The position numbers and the translations under genes are program-made. DNA of 64,000 nucleotides from Jiangella sp. DSM 45060 (GTDB lineage: Bacteria; Actinomycetota; Actinomycetes; Jiangellales; Jiangellaceae), in assembly GCF_900105175.1 (NCBI RefSeq), contig NZ_LT629771.1, forward strand, positions 4,163,501 through 4,227,500. The letters run 5' to 3'. Positions 50,182-59,229 of the stretch are shown here, in pieces. Numbering within the stretch: the stretch's first letter is position 1; every line of letters begins with the position of its first letter. The notes beneath the pieces are model-generated. The model was given only the letters and a program-made list of their open reading frames with translations. It searched no databases and was not told the origin of the DNA.

Positions 50182-51069
50182 GTGAGCGCGACCGTCCGCT
50201 GGGTCCGCGGCGGCGGGCTGAGCACGCTGCTGCTCCTGCTGCCGTTGCTGCTGGTGTTCGGCTACTTCGCCTGGTTCCCCATCGGCCGCGCCGTGGTGAT
50301 GAGCTTCCAGGAGACCAACCTGGTCGCCGACCCGGCGTGGGTGGGCCTGGACAACTTCCGGCACGTCCTCGACGACCCGCTGTTCTGGACGTCGGTGCGC
50401 AACACCTTCGTCTTCACCGGGCTGGCGCTGCTGTTCGGCTACCCGGTGCCGCTGCTGCTGGCGGTCGTCATGAGCGAGCTGCGCCGCGGCCGGGGCGTCT
50501 ACAGCGCGCTGGCGTACCTGCCGGTCGTGGTGCCGCCCGTGGTGGCGGTGCTGCTCTGGCGGTTCTTCTACGACGCCAGTCAGACCGGCGTCTTCAACAC
50601 CATGCTGGGCTGGGTCGGCCTGGGTCCGTTCGCCTGGATCCAGGACGCGTCGACGGCGATGCCGTCGCTGGTGCTGCAGGCGACGTGGGCCAACGCCGGG
50701 GCGACGGTGCTCATCTACCTGGCCGCGCTGACGGGAGTCCGCGGCGACCTGTACGACGCGGCCGAGGTCGACGGCGCGGGGCTGTGGCGCAAGATCTGGC
50801 ACGTCACGCTGCCGCAGCTGCGCGGCGTGCTGCTGATCACGTTGATCCTGCAGGTCATCGCCACGTTCCAGGTGTTCACCGAGCCGTACCTGATGACGAA
50901 CGGCGGCCCGCAGAACGCCACCGTCACCGTGCTGCTGCAGATCTACAACTACGCGTTCCGGTTCGGTGACTACGGCGCCGCGACGGCACTGTCGGTGCTG
51001 CTGGCGCTGTTCCTGGCGGTGCTGTCCGCCGTCTACTTCCGGCTCACCCGGTCCTGGAGCACCACATGA
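50182..51069 (+). CDS. Sugar ABC transporter permease (MalF-like)
   Basis: This 295-residue permease has six predicted membrane helices and the EAA loop Y-D-A-A-E-V-D-G-A-G-L-W-R-K-I-W-H-V-T-L-P. The GTG at 50182 has GGGAGG 7 nt upstream. Together with the next gene it forms the heterodimeric channel for the binding protein. Its stop overlaps the next start. Confidence 0.85.
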   Translation: MSATVRWVRGGGLSTLLLLLPLLLVFGYFAWFPIGRAVVMSFQETNLVADPAWVGLDNFRHVLDDPLFWTSVRNTFVFTGLALLFGYPVPLLLAVVMSELRRGRGVYSALAYLPVVVPPVVAVLLWRFFYDASQTGVFNTMLGWVGLGPFAWIQDASTAMPSLVLQATWANAGATVLIYLAALTGVRGDLYDAAEVDGAGLWRKIWHVTLPQLRGVLLITLILQVIATFQVFTEPYLMTNGGPQNATVTVLLQIYNYAFRFGDYGAATALSVLLALFLAVLSAVYFRLTRSWSTT

Positions 51070-52043
51070 GCGAGACCGTCGAGGACGAGGTCCGGGTCGC
51101 GGCGCCGGCCCCGGCCGCCCCGGCGGCGCGGACCGCCCGTCGCCCGCGGCGAGGCGCGGCCGACACCGGCGAGCGCGGCATCCTCTCCGGCTACGACCGT
51201 GGCCGCACGGGCACCCGCTGGGGCCTGCGCGTCGCCCAGGGGCTGGTGCTGGTGCTGCTGGTCGTGGCCAGTCTCGGCCCGATCCTCTGGCTGGCCCGGG
51301 CGTCGGTGAGCACCACGCAGGACACGCTGCGCACGCCGATGGCGTTCTGGCCCAGCGGCATCGACTGGGCGAACCTGTCGACGGCCTGGAACCAGGCGCA
51401 GATCAGCCACTACTTCGCCAACACCGTGTGGGTGGCGCTGGGCTCCTGGTTCGTGCAGCTGCTGGTCGCGACGACCGGCGGCTACGTGCTCGCGGTGCTG
51501 CGCCCGCGGTACGCGCCGGTGGTGTCCGCCGCTGTGCTGGCCACGCTGTTCATCCCCGGCGTCGTGGTGCTGGTGCCGCTGTTCCTGACCGTCCTCGACC
51601 TGCCGGTGGTGAACGCGTCGCTGCTCAACACGTACTGGGCGGTGTGGCTGCCGGCCGGCGCCAACGCGTTCAACGTGCTGCTGGTCAAGCGGTTCATGGA
51701 CGGGCTGCCGCGCGACGTCTACGAGGCGGCCCGAATGGACGGCGCCGGCCCGCTGCGGATGCTGTGGTCGGTGGTGCTGCCGATGTCGCGGCCGATCCTC
51801 GGCGTCGTCTCGATCTTCGCCTTCCTCAACGCGTGGAAGGACTTCCTCTGGCCGCAGATCGTGCTGCCGGAGCCGACGCTGCAGCCGCTGTCGGTGCGGC
51901 TGCCGCTGATCCGCGACACCGTCGAGCTGGACGTGTTCCTGGCCGCGCTGCTGATCTCGATGGCGCTGCCGATCGCGATCTTCCTGGTGTTCCAGCGGCT
52001 GTTCCTGCGCGGCGCCGGGCTGGGCGGCGCCGTCAAGGGCTGA
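51066..52043 (+). CDS. Sugar ABC transporter permease (MalG-like)
   Basis: This 325-residue permease has an Ala/Pro/Arg-rich cytoplasmic N-terminus, six helices and the EAA loop Y-E-A-A-R-M-D-G-A-G-P-L-R-M-L-W-S-V-V-L-P. It is the last gene of the rightward operon. No ATPase gene follows; actinomycetes often use a shared MsiK-type ATPase for such importers. Its end overlaps the convergent ROK gene by 11 bp. Confidence 0.85.
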   Translation: MSETVEDEVRVAAPAPAAPAARTARRPRRGAADTGERGILSGYDRGRTGTRWGLRVAQGLVLVLLVVASLGPILWLARASVSTTQDTLRTPMAFWPSGIDWANLSTAWNQAQISHYFANTVWVALGSWFVQLLVATTGGYVLAVLRPRYAPVVSAAVLATLFIPGVVVLVPLFLTVLDLPVVNASLLNTYWAVWLPAGANAFNVLLVKRFMDGLPRDVYEAARMDGAGPLRMLWSVVLPMSRPILGVVSIFAFLNAWKDFLWPQIVLPEPTLQPLSVRLPLIRDTVELDVFLAALLISMALPIAIFLVFQRLFLRGAGLGGAVKG

Positions 52044-52932
52044 CGGCGGCCGCCACGGCGTCACCGGCCAGGGTGACGGCGCCGACCAGCGGCGCGTCCT
52101 GGGCGAAGCGCGACACGACGACGTCGGGCCCGAACACCAGGTGGGTGCGCAGCTGCTGGGTCAGTCGTGACACGATCCGCGCGCTGGCGGTCAGGCCGCC
52201 GAACAGCACCACCCGCTCCGGGTCGAGCAGCAACGACATCGCGACGACGGCCCGCGCCAGCGCGTCGATGCGGCGGTCGACGAGGTCGCTCAGCTCCGGG
52301 CGAGCGTCGGCGACGAGCTCGGCCGCCCCGCCGTCCAGACCGTGCGCCGCCGCGAGGTCGTCCAGGACCCGCCCGCCGAAGAATGCCTCCAGGTGCTCCT
52401 CGTCCGGGTGCAGCGGTCCGGAGCCGACCAGGGTGTAGCCGATCTCCCCCGCCGCGCCGTGGTGGCCCGGCAGGACCCGGCCACCGACGACGAGCGCCGC
52501 CGCCACCCCGGTGCCCAGGCCGAGGACCAGGCCCGGATCGGCGTCGGCCAACCGGCCGTGCCGCGCCTCGGCCAGCGCGGCCGCGTTCACGTCATTCCAC
52601 ACGGGCACCGGCATCTCGCCGAGCCGCGCCCGCAGCGCGTCGGCCAGCCGCAGCTCACCCCAGCCCGGCACGTTCGGGGCGAGGTCGATGCCGTCGGGAC
52701 GGACGACGCCCGGGGTGGCGACCCCGGCCGCCAGGAGCGGGCGGCCGGACTCCGAGACCAGCTTCTCCGCCGCGTCCAGCGCTCTGGCCAGCGCGCGTTC
52801 GGCGCCGTCTCCGGCGTGGGTGGGCAGCCGGACCCGCTCCACGATGGTGCCGTCGGGCTCGGCCAGCGCCAGCGCCATCTTGGTGCCGCCGAAGTCGATG
52901 CCCAGGATCTGTCCGGTCGAGAGAGTGCTCAC
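52033..52932 (-). CDS. ROK-family sugar kinase-like protein
   Basis: This 299-residue protein has the ATP motif I-D-F-G-G-T-K-M-A at residues 11-19, the catalytic region V-W-N-D-V-N-A-A-A-L and L-G-L-G-T-G-V-A-A-A. It lacks an N-terminal HTH, so it is a kinase rather than a repressor. The usual zinc-binding C-x-C-G-x-x-G-C is replaced by a segment without Cys (P-G-H-H-G-A-A-G-E-I-G-Y), which is uncommon. It is the last gene of the leftward operon with the lyase and importer. Substrate likely an amino sugar or hexose. Confidence 0.8.
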   Translation of the reverse strand: MSTLSTGQILGIDFGGTKMALALAEPDGTIVERVRLPTHAGDGAERALARALDAAEKLVSESGRPLLAAGVATPGVVRPDGIDLAPNVPGWGELRLADALRARLGEMPVPVWNDVNAAALAEARHGRLADADPGLVLGLGTGVAAALVVGGRVLPGHHGAAGEIGYTLVGSGPLHPDEEHLEAFFGGRVLDDLAAAHGLDGGAAELVADARPELSDLVDRRIDALARAVVAMSLLLDPERVVLFGGLTASARIVSRLTQQLRTHLVFGPDVVVSRFAQDAPLVGAVTLAGDAVAAAVSP

Positions 52933-54389
52933 GCGGCGGTCCGCTCCCGCACCACGTCGTCGAGCGTCCGCGCGGCGGCGTCCAGCCGGGACCGCAGCGC
53001 CGTCAGGTGTGCGGCGGACTCGTCCACGCGGGCCCGCAGCAGCGCTACCTGCCGCCGGACCTGCGCCGAGCCGGGGCCGTCGGCCTGCTCGCGGCGCAGC
53101 ACCCGGGCGGGGTCGTTGGCGGCGGCGATGAGCTCCGTGGCCGCGTCCTCGGTGACGCCGCTCAGCCCGAGCTCCGCGGCCACCTCGAGCACCGTCGCCG
53201 TCGTCCACCGGTCGGGCGGCGACTCGCGCACCAGCCGGCCCACGACCGAGTGGGCGGCGCGGAACGGGACGCCGGACGCCGTCAGCGCGTCGCTGGCCGC
53301 CGTGGTGGTGGCGCCGGTGGCGACGATCTGCGCCGCGTCCGGCGTCGACAGCGGCTCCACCCGCGCGATCAGGCCGCCGAGCAGGCGGAAGAACCGCCGC
53401 GCGCGGTCGTTGCTGTCCCACAGCCGGGTCTGGACGTCGGTGGTCGCGTTGTTGGAGTCCTCCCACCAGGCCGCGCCGACGTTGTTGAGCACCGAGGCGG
53501 CGTCGGCCGCGGTCGCGCCGGCCATCGAGACCAGGTGCTCGACGACCACCGGGTTGCGCTTCTGCGGCATGATGCTGCTGCCCTGCGTGAACTCCGGCGG
53601 CGTGGTGATCCACTGCCAGCTCAGCCAGTCCATCAGCGTGCGCACGAACCGGGCGCCGGTGGCCAGCACCTGGGCGTTGAGCGTGGCCACGCGCATCAGG
53701 TAGTCGGCGCCGGCCACGGCCTCGTAGGAGTTCACGATCAGCCCGTCGAAGCCGAGCAGCTCCGCGACCCGCGCCGGGTCGATGTCGAGGTCGGTGCCGG
53801 CGAAGGCGCACGACCCGAGCGGCGACACGTTGATCTCGTCGAGCAGCTCCGCGTAGGCGCGGGCGTGCCCGGTGAGCGCCTCGCCGTAGCCGGCCAGCGC
53901 GTGCCCGACGGTGGTCGGCTGCGCCGGTCTCCGGTGCGTGTACCCGACGATGACGACGTCGGCGTACCGGTCCGCCGCGTCGAGCAGCGCGCCCGCGGTC
54001 GCCAGCACCTCGTCCTGCACCGCGGCCACCTGCTCGCGCAGGATCATCCGGAACACGCCCTGGTCGAGGTCGTTGCGGCTGCGGGCCAGCTGGACGTCCA
54101 GCTCCGAGGTGTCGATGCCGGCCGCGGCGGCCAGCCGCTTCTCGACGGTGAAGTAGACGTCCTCGACCGATCCGTCGTAGGTGAGCGTGGCCGGGTCGTC
54201 GGCGCGCATCGCCTCGAGGCCGCGCAGCAGCGTGGCGGCGCGCCCGGCCGGGATGAGGCCCTGGTCGGCCAGCATGACGACGTGGGCCCGGCTGGCCTCC
54301 ACCATCGGGCCGTAGAGCCTGGTCACGTGGTGGTCGAACACCACGCTCAGGTGGTTCTCCTGGTAGACGGTCAGGGCCTGGTCAGCCAT
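52929..54389 (-). CDS. Argininosuccinate lyase-like (fumarase/aspartase superfamily) lyase
   Basis: This 486-residue protein shows the superfamily signature G-S-S-I-M-P-Q-K-R-N-P near residue 290, with the catalytic Ser in the flexible loop, and S-R-N-D-L-D-Q-G-V near residue 115. It resembles ArgH but sits outside an arginine operon, overlapping the ROK kinase and creatininase-like genes. Such side-branch lyases cleave C-N bonds in catabolic pathways. The likely substrate is an imported amino- or imino-acid conjugate; this is inference. Confidence 0.8.
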   Translation of the reverse strand: MADQALTVYQENHLSVVFDHHVTRLYGPMVEASRAHVVMLADQGLIPAGRAATLLRGLEAMRADDPATLTYDGSVEDVYFTVEKRLAAAAGIDTSELDVQLARSRNDLDQGVFRMILREQVAAVQDEVLATAGALLDAADRYADVVIVGYTHRRPAQPTTVGHALAGYGEALTGHARAYAELLDEINVSPLGSCAFAGTDLDIDPARVAELLGFDGLIVNSYEAVAGADYLMRVATLNAQVLATGARFVRTLMDWLSWQWITTPPEFTQGSSIMPQKRNPVVVEHLVSMAGATAADAASVLNNVGAAWWEDSNNATTDVQTRLWDSNDRARRFFRLLGGLIARVEPLSTPDAAQIVATGATTTAASDALTASGVPFRAAHSVVGRLVRESPPDRWTTATVLEVAAELGLSGVTEDAATELIAAANDPARVLRREQADGPGSAQVRRQVALLRARVDESAAHLTALRSRLDAAARTLDDVVRERTAA

Positions 54390-55197
54390 CGGCCTCTCCT
54401 GTCGTGCGTGGTTCGGGTAGCGGGTCGGACGTGGGTGCGTCGGGCAGCGGGGCGGCGAGCCAGGCGTCGACGAGCTCGCGCAGCCGCCGCGCGGCCAGCT
54501 CGCGGACCCGCGGGCCGGAGTCGTCGCGCACCAGCGACACGTGCCCGGACCAGCCCTCCCACGGCGTGGGCCGGGACTCGATGAGCACGTACGGGCTCGG
54601 GGTGGGCAGCTTCGGCCGTGGCGGCAGGTCGCGGGCCGCCGCCAGGTCGACGGCGTCCGGCGCGAAGCCGAGGACGCCGCTGGTCTCGTAGGCGCCGCCG
54701 TGGCCGCGCGAGGTCAGCGGTCCGAACAGCTCGGTGGTCTCCTCCGGCGTGATCAGCTGGAACCAGTTCGCCAGCAGCAGGCTGCACCGGCGCCGTCCCG
54801 ACACCCACTCCATCGCCGCCCGGACGATCGACATGTTGGCGTCGTGCCCGTTGACGACGAGCACGCGGCGGAACCCAGCCGCCACGATGCCCTCGAGGAC
54901 GTCGCTCAGGTAGGAGAGCGCGACCTCCGGCCGGACGCCGATGGTGCCGGGCCACGGTCGCGTCTGCCCGGGCACCGCCGTGTACGCGACGGACGGGTAG
55001 AGCACGCCGCCCGGCGCGCCGGGCGCCTCGGCCCACTCCCGCGCGAACCCGTCGGCGAGCAGCAGGTCGGCGCCCAGCGGCAGGTGCGGGCCGTGCCACT
55101 CGAACGCACCGACCGGCAGGACGGCGAGGTCGGCGCCGGCGACGACGTCCGGCCAGGCGGCGCCGGTGACCCGGGTCGCGTCGATCAGGCCGCCCAC
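54382..55197 (-). CDS. Creatininase-family amidohydrolase-like protein
   Basis: This 271-residue protein of the creatininase/MftE fold shows G-A-F-E-W-H-G-P-H-L-P-L-G (metal E and H), V-V-N-G-H-D-A-N (N-G-H metal motif) and G-H-G-G-A-Y-E-T-S. Family members open cyclic amides or cleave C-terminal residues of peptides. The GTG at 55197 (GGAGG 7 nt upstream) lies within the end of the permease gene. It is coupled to importer and lyase genes. Confidence 0.8.
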   Translation of the reverse strand: MGGLIDATRVTGAAWPDVVAGADLAVLPVGAFEWHGPHLPLGADLLLADGFAREWAEAPGAPGGVLYPSVAYTAVPGQTRPWPGTIGVRPEVALSYLSDVLEGIVAAGFRRVLVVNGHDANMSIVRAAMEWVSGRRRCSLLLANWFQLITPEETTELFGPLTSRGHGGAYETSGVLGFAPDAVDLAAARDLPPRPKLPTPSPYVLIESRPTPWEGWSGHVSLVRDDSGPRVRELAARRLRELVDAWLAAPLPDAPTSDPLPEPRTTGEADG

Positions 55198-56975
55198 TGC
55201 GTCGCCTCCTTGGCCGAGCGCGACGTCCGGCCGTTCTCGAGCCGCCCGCTGACCAGCATGACGACGAAGATGAGCACGACCTGCAGCATGCCGTACGCGG
55301 CCGCCGTGCCCATCTCGAAGCGGTACATGCTGTTGTTGATGGCGACGGAGATCGGCTCGGTGCGCGACGTGTAGATCAGCACCGACGCCACGAACTCCCC
55401 CACGCCGTGCACGAACGCCAGCAGCGCGCCGGCCACCACGCCCGGCAGCACCAGCCGCACGGTCACCGTCAGGAACGCCCGCGGCCACGACGCGCCCAGG
55501 TTGCGGGCCGCCTCCTCCAGGGCCGGGTCGGTCTGCGCGAGGGCGGCCGACGTCGACCGGAAGACCATCGGCAGGAACCGCACGAAGTAGGCCAGCGGCA
55601 TGATCCAGAACGTCGCCACCAGCACCTGCCCGAAGCTGAACGCGTTGCCGGTGCTGAACGCCGCGATCAGGTTGATGGCGACGACGGTGCCCGGCAGCGC
55701 CCAGGCGAGCATGACGGCGATGTCGAGCAGCGACCGGCCGACGAAGCGCAGCCGGCGCACCGCGTACGCGATCAGCACGCCGACGACGATGATGCCGGCC
55801 GTCGCCACGGCGCTGATCGTCACCGAGTTCCGGATCGGCTCGAAGGCGCGGGGGTCGTTGAAGATCGTGCTGAAGTTCTCCGTCGTGTACTCCGACGGGA
55901 TGACCTGCGTCGTCCACGAGCCGTCGCGCGAGAACGCCACGAGCGCGATGGTCGCGACGGGCGCGAGCAGCACCGCGACACCGGCCAGCGAACCGACCAT
56001 GGCCAGCCAGCGGCCGACCGGGTTGGTGACCTCACGCCGGTGGCTGGCGACGCCCTTGGACTGCGACCGGTAGCTGCGCCGGCCCTCGTACCACCGCATG
56101 GCCAGCAGGAACAGGATCGACACCACACCCAGCACCGACGCGTACGTCGACGCCAGCGGCATGTCGCCGTTGGTGCGGTTGATGTAGATCTGCATCGTCA
56201 TCGTCTGGTCGACGCCGAACAGCAGCGGCGCGGTGTACGACGCCAGCGACGTCATGAACACCAGCAGCGCGCCGGACACCATGGCCGGCGTCAGCATCGG
56301 CAGCAGCACCGTGCGCCAGACCCGCAGCCGCGACGCGCCCAGGTTGTAGGCGGCCTCCTCGACGGACGGGTCCAGCCCGCGCAGGGCGGCCGACGCGGCG
56401 AGGTAGAAGAACGGGTACATCGTGAACGTGTGGACCACCAGCACGCCGGCGATCCCGCTGACCGCCAGCACCGGCTCCTCGGTTCCGAACAGCTGCTGCA
56501 GGGCCCGCGGCAGGATGCCGGTCTCGCTGTACAGCAGCTGGAAGGAGATGGCGCCGATCAGCGGCGGCAGCGCGGCGGGCACCAGGATGATCGCCTCGAT
56601 CAGCCCGCGGCCGGGGAACTGGAAGCGGCGCAGCAGGAACGCCATCGCCACCCCGACCACGCCGCACAGCACGACGCTGGCCACCGAGATGAGGACGGAG
56701 TTGATCAGCGACTGGCGCGCGACGCCGCCGGCGCTGAAGAAGCCCGAGTAGTTGTCGCCGGCGTTCTCGGCGACACTCTCGGAGAACGTCGCCAGCATCG
56801 GCTGGACGATGTAGCCCCACAGCACCAGCGCCAGCGGCAGCACCAGGATGTACGGGAACCACCGCGATCCGGTGACGGCGCCGCTGCGCAGCCGCTTCGC
56901 CGTCGCGGCCGCGGGTGGTTCGTCCGCGGTGACGGTGTCCGGCTCGGTCCGCACACTCACGGCCGCACCACCCAC
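55185..56975 (-). CDS. ABC transporter permease with two fused domains (Fe/hexose-phosphate type)
   Basis: This 596-residue protein is a head-to-tail fusion of two permease domains, each with six helices and an EAA loop (E-A-A-Y-N-L-G-A-S-R and E-A-A-R-N-L-G-A-S-W). This is the FbpB/AfuB-type layout. The GTG at 56975 has GGAG 5 nt upstream; a GTG at 56960 overlapping the ATPase stop is an alternative. It works with the binding protein at 58094 and the ATPase at 56957. Confidence 0.85.
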   Translation of the reverse strand: MGGAAVSVRTEPDTVTADEPPAAATAKRLRSGAVTGSRWFPYILVLPLALVLWGYIVQPMLATFSESVAENAGDNYSGFFSAGGVARQSLINSVLISVASVVLCGVVGVAMAFLLRRFQFPGRGLIEAIILVPAALPPLIGAISFQLLYSETGILPRALQQLFGTEEPVLAVSGIAGVLVVHTFTMYPFFYLAASAALRGLDPSVEEAAYNLGASRLRVWRTVLLPMLTPAMVSGALLVFMTSLASYTAPLLFGVDQTMTMQIYINRTNGDMPLASTYASVLGVVSILFLLAMRWYEGRRSYRSQSKGVASHRREVTNPVGRWLAMVGSLAGVAVLLAPVATIALVAFSRDGSWTTQVIPSEYTTENFSTIFNDPRAFEPIRNSVTISAVATAGIIVVGVLIAYAVRRLRFVGRSLLDIAVMLAWALPGTVVAINLIAAFSTGNAFSFGQVLVATFWIMPLAYFVRFLPMVFRSTSAALAQTDPALEEAARNLGASWPRAFLTVTVRLVLPGVVAGALLAFVHGVGEFVASVLIYTSRTEPISVAINNSMYRFEMGTAAAYGMLQVVLIFVVMLVSGRLENGRTSRSAKEATQWAA

Positions 56976-58027
56976 AGATGCTCCGGCGGCAGCACGACGC
57001 CGACGGTGTCGCCGATCGCCAGGCCGTCGGGGAGCTGGACGGCGGCGACGTGCAGCGGCGTGCCGCCGAGGTCGGCCGACACGTGCGTCGACATGCCGGT
57101 GAACTCCGTCTCGAGGACGGTGGCGTGCAGCGCGCCGGGAGCGTCGGGGCCGGTGAGGCGGACGTGCTCGGGACGCACCGACACCAGCGCCAGGTCGGTC
57201 TCGGTCAGGCCGTGACCCTCCGGCGCTGCGGCCCGGAGGGTGACGCCGTCGGGGCCCGCGACCTCCACGTGCTCCGGCCCGGCGCCGAGGACCGGCAGCG
57301 ACAAGACGTTGCTGCGGCCGATGAACGTGGCCACGAACCGGTTGGCCGGGCGGCGGTAGATCTCCTCCGGCGTGCCGACCTGCTGCACCGTGCCGCCGTT
57401 CATGACGGCGATGCGGTCGGACATGGCCATCGCCTCGGCCTGGTCGTGGGTGACGTAGAGCGAGGTCGTGTTGGCCTCGCGCTGGATGCGGCGGATCTCC
57501 AGCCTGGTCTCCTCGCGCAGCTTGGCGTCGAGGTTGGACAGCGGCTCGTCCAGCAGCAGCGTGCGCGGCCGGATCACCAGCGCCCGCGCCAGCGCGACCC
57601 GCTGCTGCTGCCCGCCGGAGAGCTGGTCGATGCGTCGCGACCCGTAGCCGGCCAGGTGCACCTGCTCGAGCGCCTCGTCGATGCGCCGCTTCGCCTCGGT
57701 GCCGCGCACCTTGCGCGTCTTCAGCCCGTACCCGACGTTCTGGGCCACGCTGAGGTGCGGGAACAGGGCGTAGTTCTGGAACACCATGCCGGTGTCGCGC
57801 TTGTTCGGCGCGGCCCGGGTGACGTCGTCGGAGCCGAAGTAGATCCGTCCCGACGAGGGGAAGTAGAACCCCGCGACCATCCGCAGCGTCGTCGTCTTCC
57901 CGCAGCCACTGGGCCCCAGCAGCGTGAAGAACTCACCGTCCCGGATGACCAGGTCGACCTTGTCGACCGCGGGATCGCCGGAGCGGGCGAACACCTTGCT
58001 CACCGCATCGAGCCGGACCTCGACCAT
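56957..58027 (-). CDS. ABC transporter ATP-binding protein (PotA/FbpC-like with TOBE domain)
   Basis: This 356-residue ATPase shows Walker A G-P-S-G-C-G-K-T-T, signature L-S-G-G-Q-Q-Q-R, Walker B L-L-L-D-E-P-L-S-N-L-D, switch T-H-D-Q, and a C-terminal TOBE-like OB domain (V-S-V-R-P-E-H-V-R). It energises the fused permease. A 14-bp hairpin lies between this gene and the upstream binding-protein gene and may lower its expression relative to the latter. Confidence 0.85.
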   Translation of the reverse strand: MVEVRLDAVSKVFARSGDPAVDKVDLVIRDGEFFTLLGPSGCGKTTTLRMVAGFYFPSSGRIYFGSDDVTRAAPNKRDTGMVFQNYALFPHLSVAQNVGYGLKTRKVRGTEAKRRIDEALEQVHLAGYGSRRIDQLSGGQQQRVALARALVIRPRTLLLDEPLSNLDAKLREETRLEIRRIQREANTTSLYVTHDQAEAMAMSDRIAVMNGGTVQQVGTPEEIYRRPANRFVATFIGRSNVLSLPVLGAGPEHVEVAGPDGVTLRAAAPEGHGLTETDLALVSVRPEHVRLTGPDAPGALHATVLETEFTGMSTHVSADLGGTPLHVAAVQLPDGLAIGDTVGVVLPPEHLWVVRP

Positions 58028-58047
58028 GTCTCACCTTTCGTCGGGCG

Positions 58048-58080
58048 ACCGGTGGGCGTGCCGTGAGCACGCCCACCGGT
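58048..58080 (-). terminator. Intercistronic hairpin between binding-protein and ATPase genes
   Basis: ACCGGTGGGCGTGC (58048-58061) and its exact complement (58067-58080) form a 14-bp perfect stem around CGTGA. There is no run of T after it. Such hairpins after a binding-protein gene often protect the upstream message or stop most transcripts, giving excess binding protein over the membrane subunits. Confidence 0.6.
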
Positions 58081-58093
58081 GCGCCGGGCCGGG

Positions 58094-59149
58094 TCAGCCC
58101 TTGTTCTTGATGTTCTCGTTCCAGTAGTTGATCCAGTCCGTCTCGTTCTGGCCGATGGTGGCCCAGTCGACGTCCATCGGCTGCAGGCCGAGGTTCGCCA
58201 GCCACTCCGGCTGCTCGGAGATCTCGACGGTCGGGATCTGGTAGTAGTCGGCGGCGAGCTCGCCGCGCAGGCCGTCGTCGAACAGGAACTCCAGGAACTG
58301 CGTGGCCGCCTCGCTGTCGCCGCCGGCCACCGCCGCGACGCCGTCGACCAGCACCGGCGCGCCGGACGCGGGCATGACGTAGCCGAAGGGCATGTTCTGC
58401 TGCTCGGCCTGGATCAGGATGTCCTGCAGGTTCCAGGCGCTGAGGACGCCCTGCTCGCGCGACATCTTCAGGTAGAGGTCGGCCGGGTTGGCCGCGTACT
58501 CGGCGGTGTTCGCGTCCAGCTGCTTCAGCCACTCGTAGCCCGGCTGCGGGTCCTGCCCGTCAGGAGACTCCTTGAGGATCATCGCGGCGTAGATCGAGCG
58601 CATGGTGCCCGACGCGGCGACGTCGCGGATGAGGATCTGGTCCTTCCACTTCGGGTCGAGCAGGTCGTCCCAGTCCTTCGGCGCCTCGTCCTCGGTGAGG
58701 GCGGCGTTGTTGTACATGATGACCTCGGGCAGCAGGATCTCGCCGAACCAGCGGCCCTCGGGGTCCTTGTGCCCGTCCTCGATGTCCGCGGCGAAGGCGG
58801 GCTCGATCGGCTCCAGCAGGTCCTCGGCCGCGGCGGCGTCCAGCCCCTGCTGGGTGCCGCCCCACCACACGTCGGCCTGGGCGTTGGACGCCTCGGCCCG
58901 GACCCGCTCGAGCACCTCCTGGGCGCCGAGGTTCAGCACCTCGACGTTGCCCGCGTACTCGGGGTACTCCTCCTCGAACCGCTCGATCACGAAGTCGGTG
59001 ATGTTGGAGTCGCGGGCGCTGTAGATGGTGAGGCTGCGCGACTCCGAGCCGCCGCCGTCGGACGTGGTGTCGCCGTCGTCGCCGCCGCAGGCGGTGAGGA
59101 CCATGCCGAGCGCGACGGTCGCGCCGAGCATGATGATGGGGCGTCGCAT
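58094..59149 (-). CDS. ABC transporter substrate-binding lipoprotein (Fe/2-AEP/hexose-phosphate type)
   Basis: This 351-residue protein has a lipoprotein signal (L-T-A-C-G-G-D-D). The mature domain belongs to the FbpA/AfuA cluster: Y-S-A-R-D-S-N-I, A-D-V-W-W-G-G-T-Q-Q and a C-terminal Y-W-N-E-N-I-K. It lacks the Tyr-Tyr pair that ferric-binding proteins use, as far as I can see, so an organic or phosphorylated ligand is likelier than iron. It is the first structural gene after the ROK repressor gene on the same strand, and GGAGGG lies before its ATG. Confidence 0.8.
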   Translation of the reverse strand: MRRPIIMLGATVALGMVLTACGGDDGDTTSDGGGSESRSLTIYSARDSNITDFVIERFEEEYPEYAGNVEVLNLGAQEVLERVRAEASNAQADVWWGGTQQGLDAAAAEDLLEPIEPAFAADIEDGHKDPEGRWFGEILLPEVIMYNNAALTEDEAPKDWDDLLDPKWKDQILIRDVAASGTMRSIYAAMILKESPDGQDPQPGYEWLKQLDANTAEYAANPADLYLKMSREQGVLSAWNLQDILIQAEQQNMPFGYVMPASGAPVLVDGVAAVAGGDSEAATQFLEFLFDDGLRGELAADYYQIPTVEISEQPEWLANLGLQPMDVDWATIGQNETDWINYWNENIKNKG

Positions 59150-59229
59150 GGGTGTCCCTCCGTTGGGTGTGTGTGACGTTCTGGGCAGTCAGGCGCGCTC
59201 GCCGAGCCGGGCCGAGCCGCGCTGTGAGG

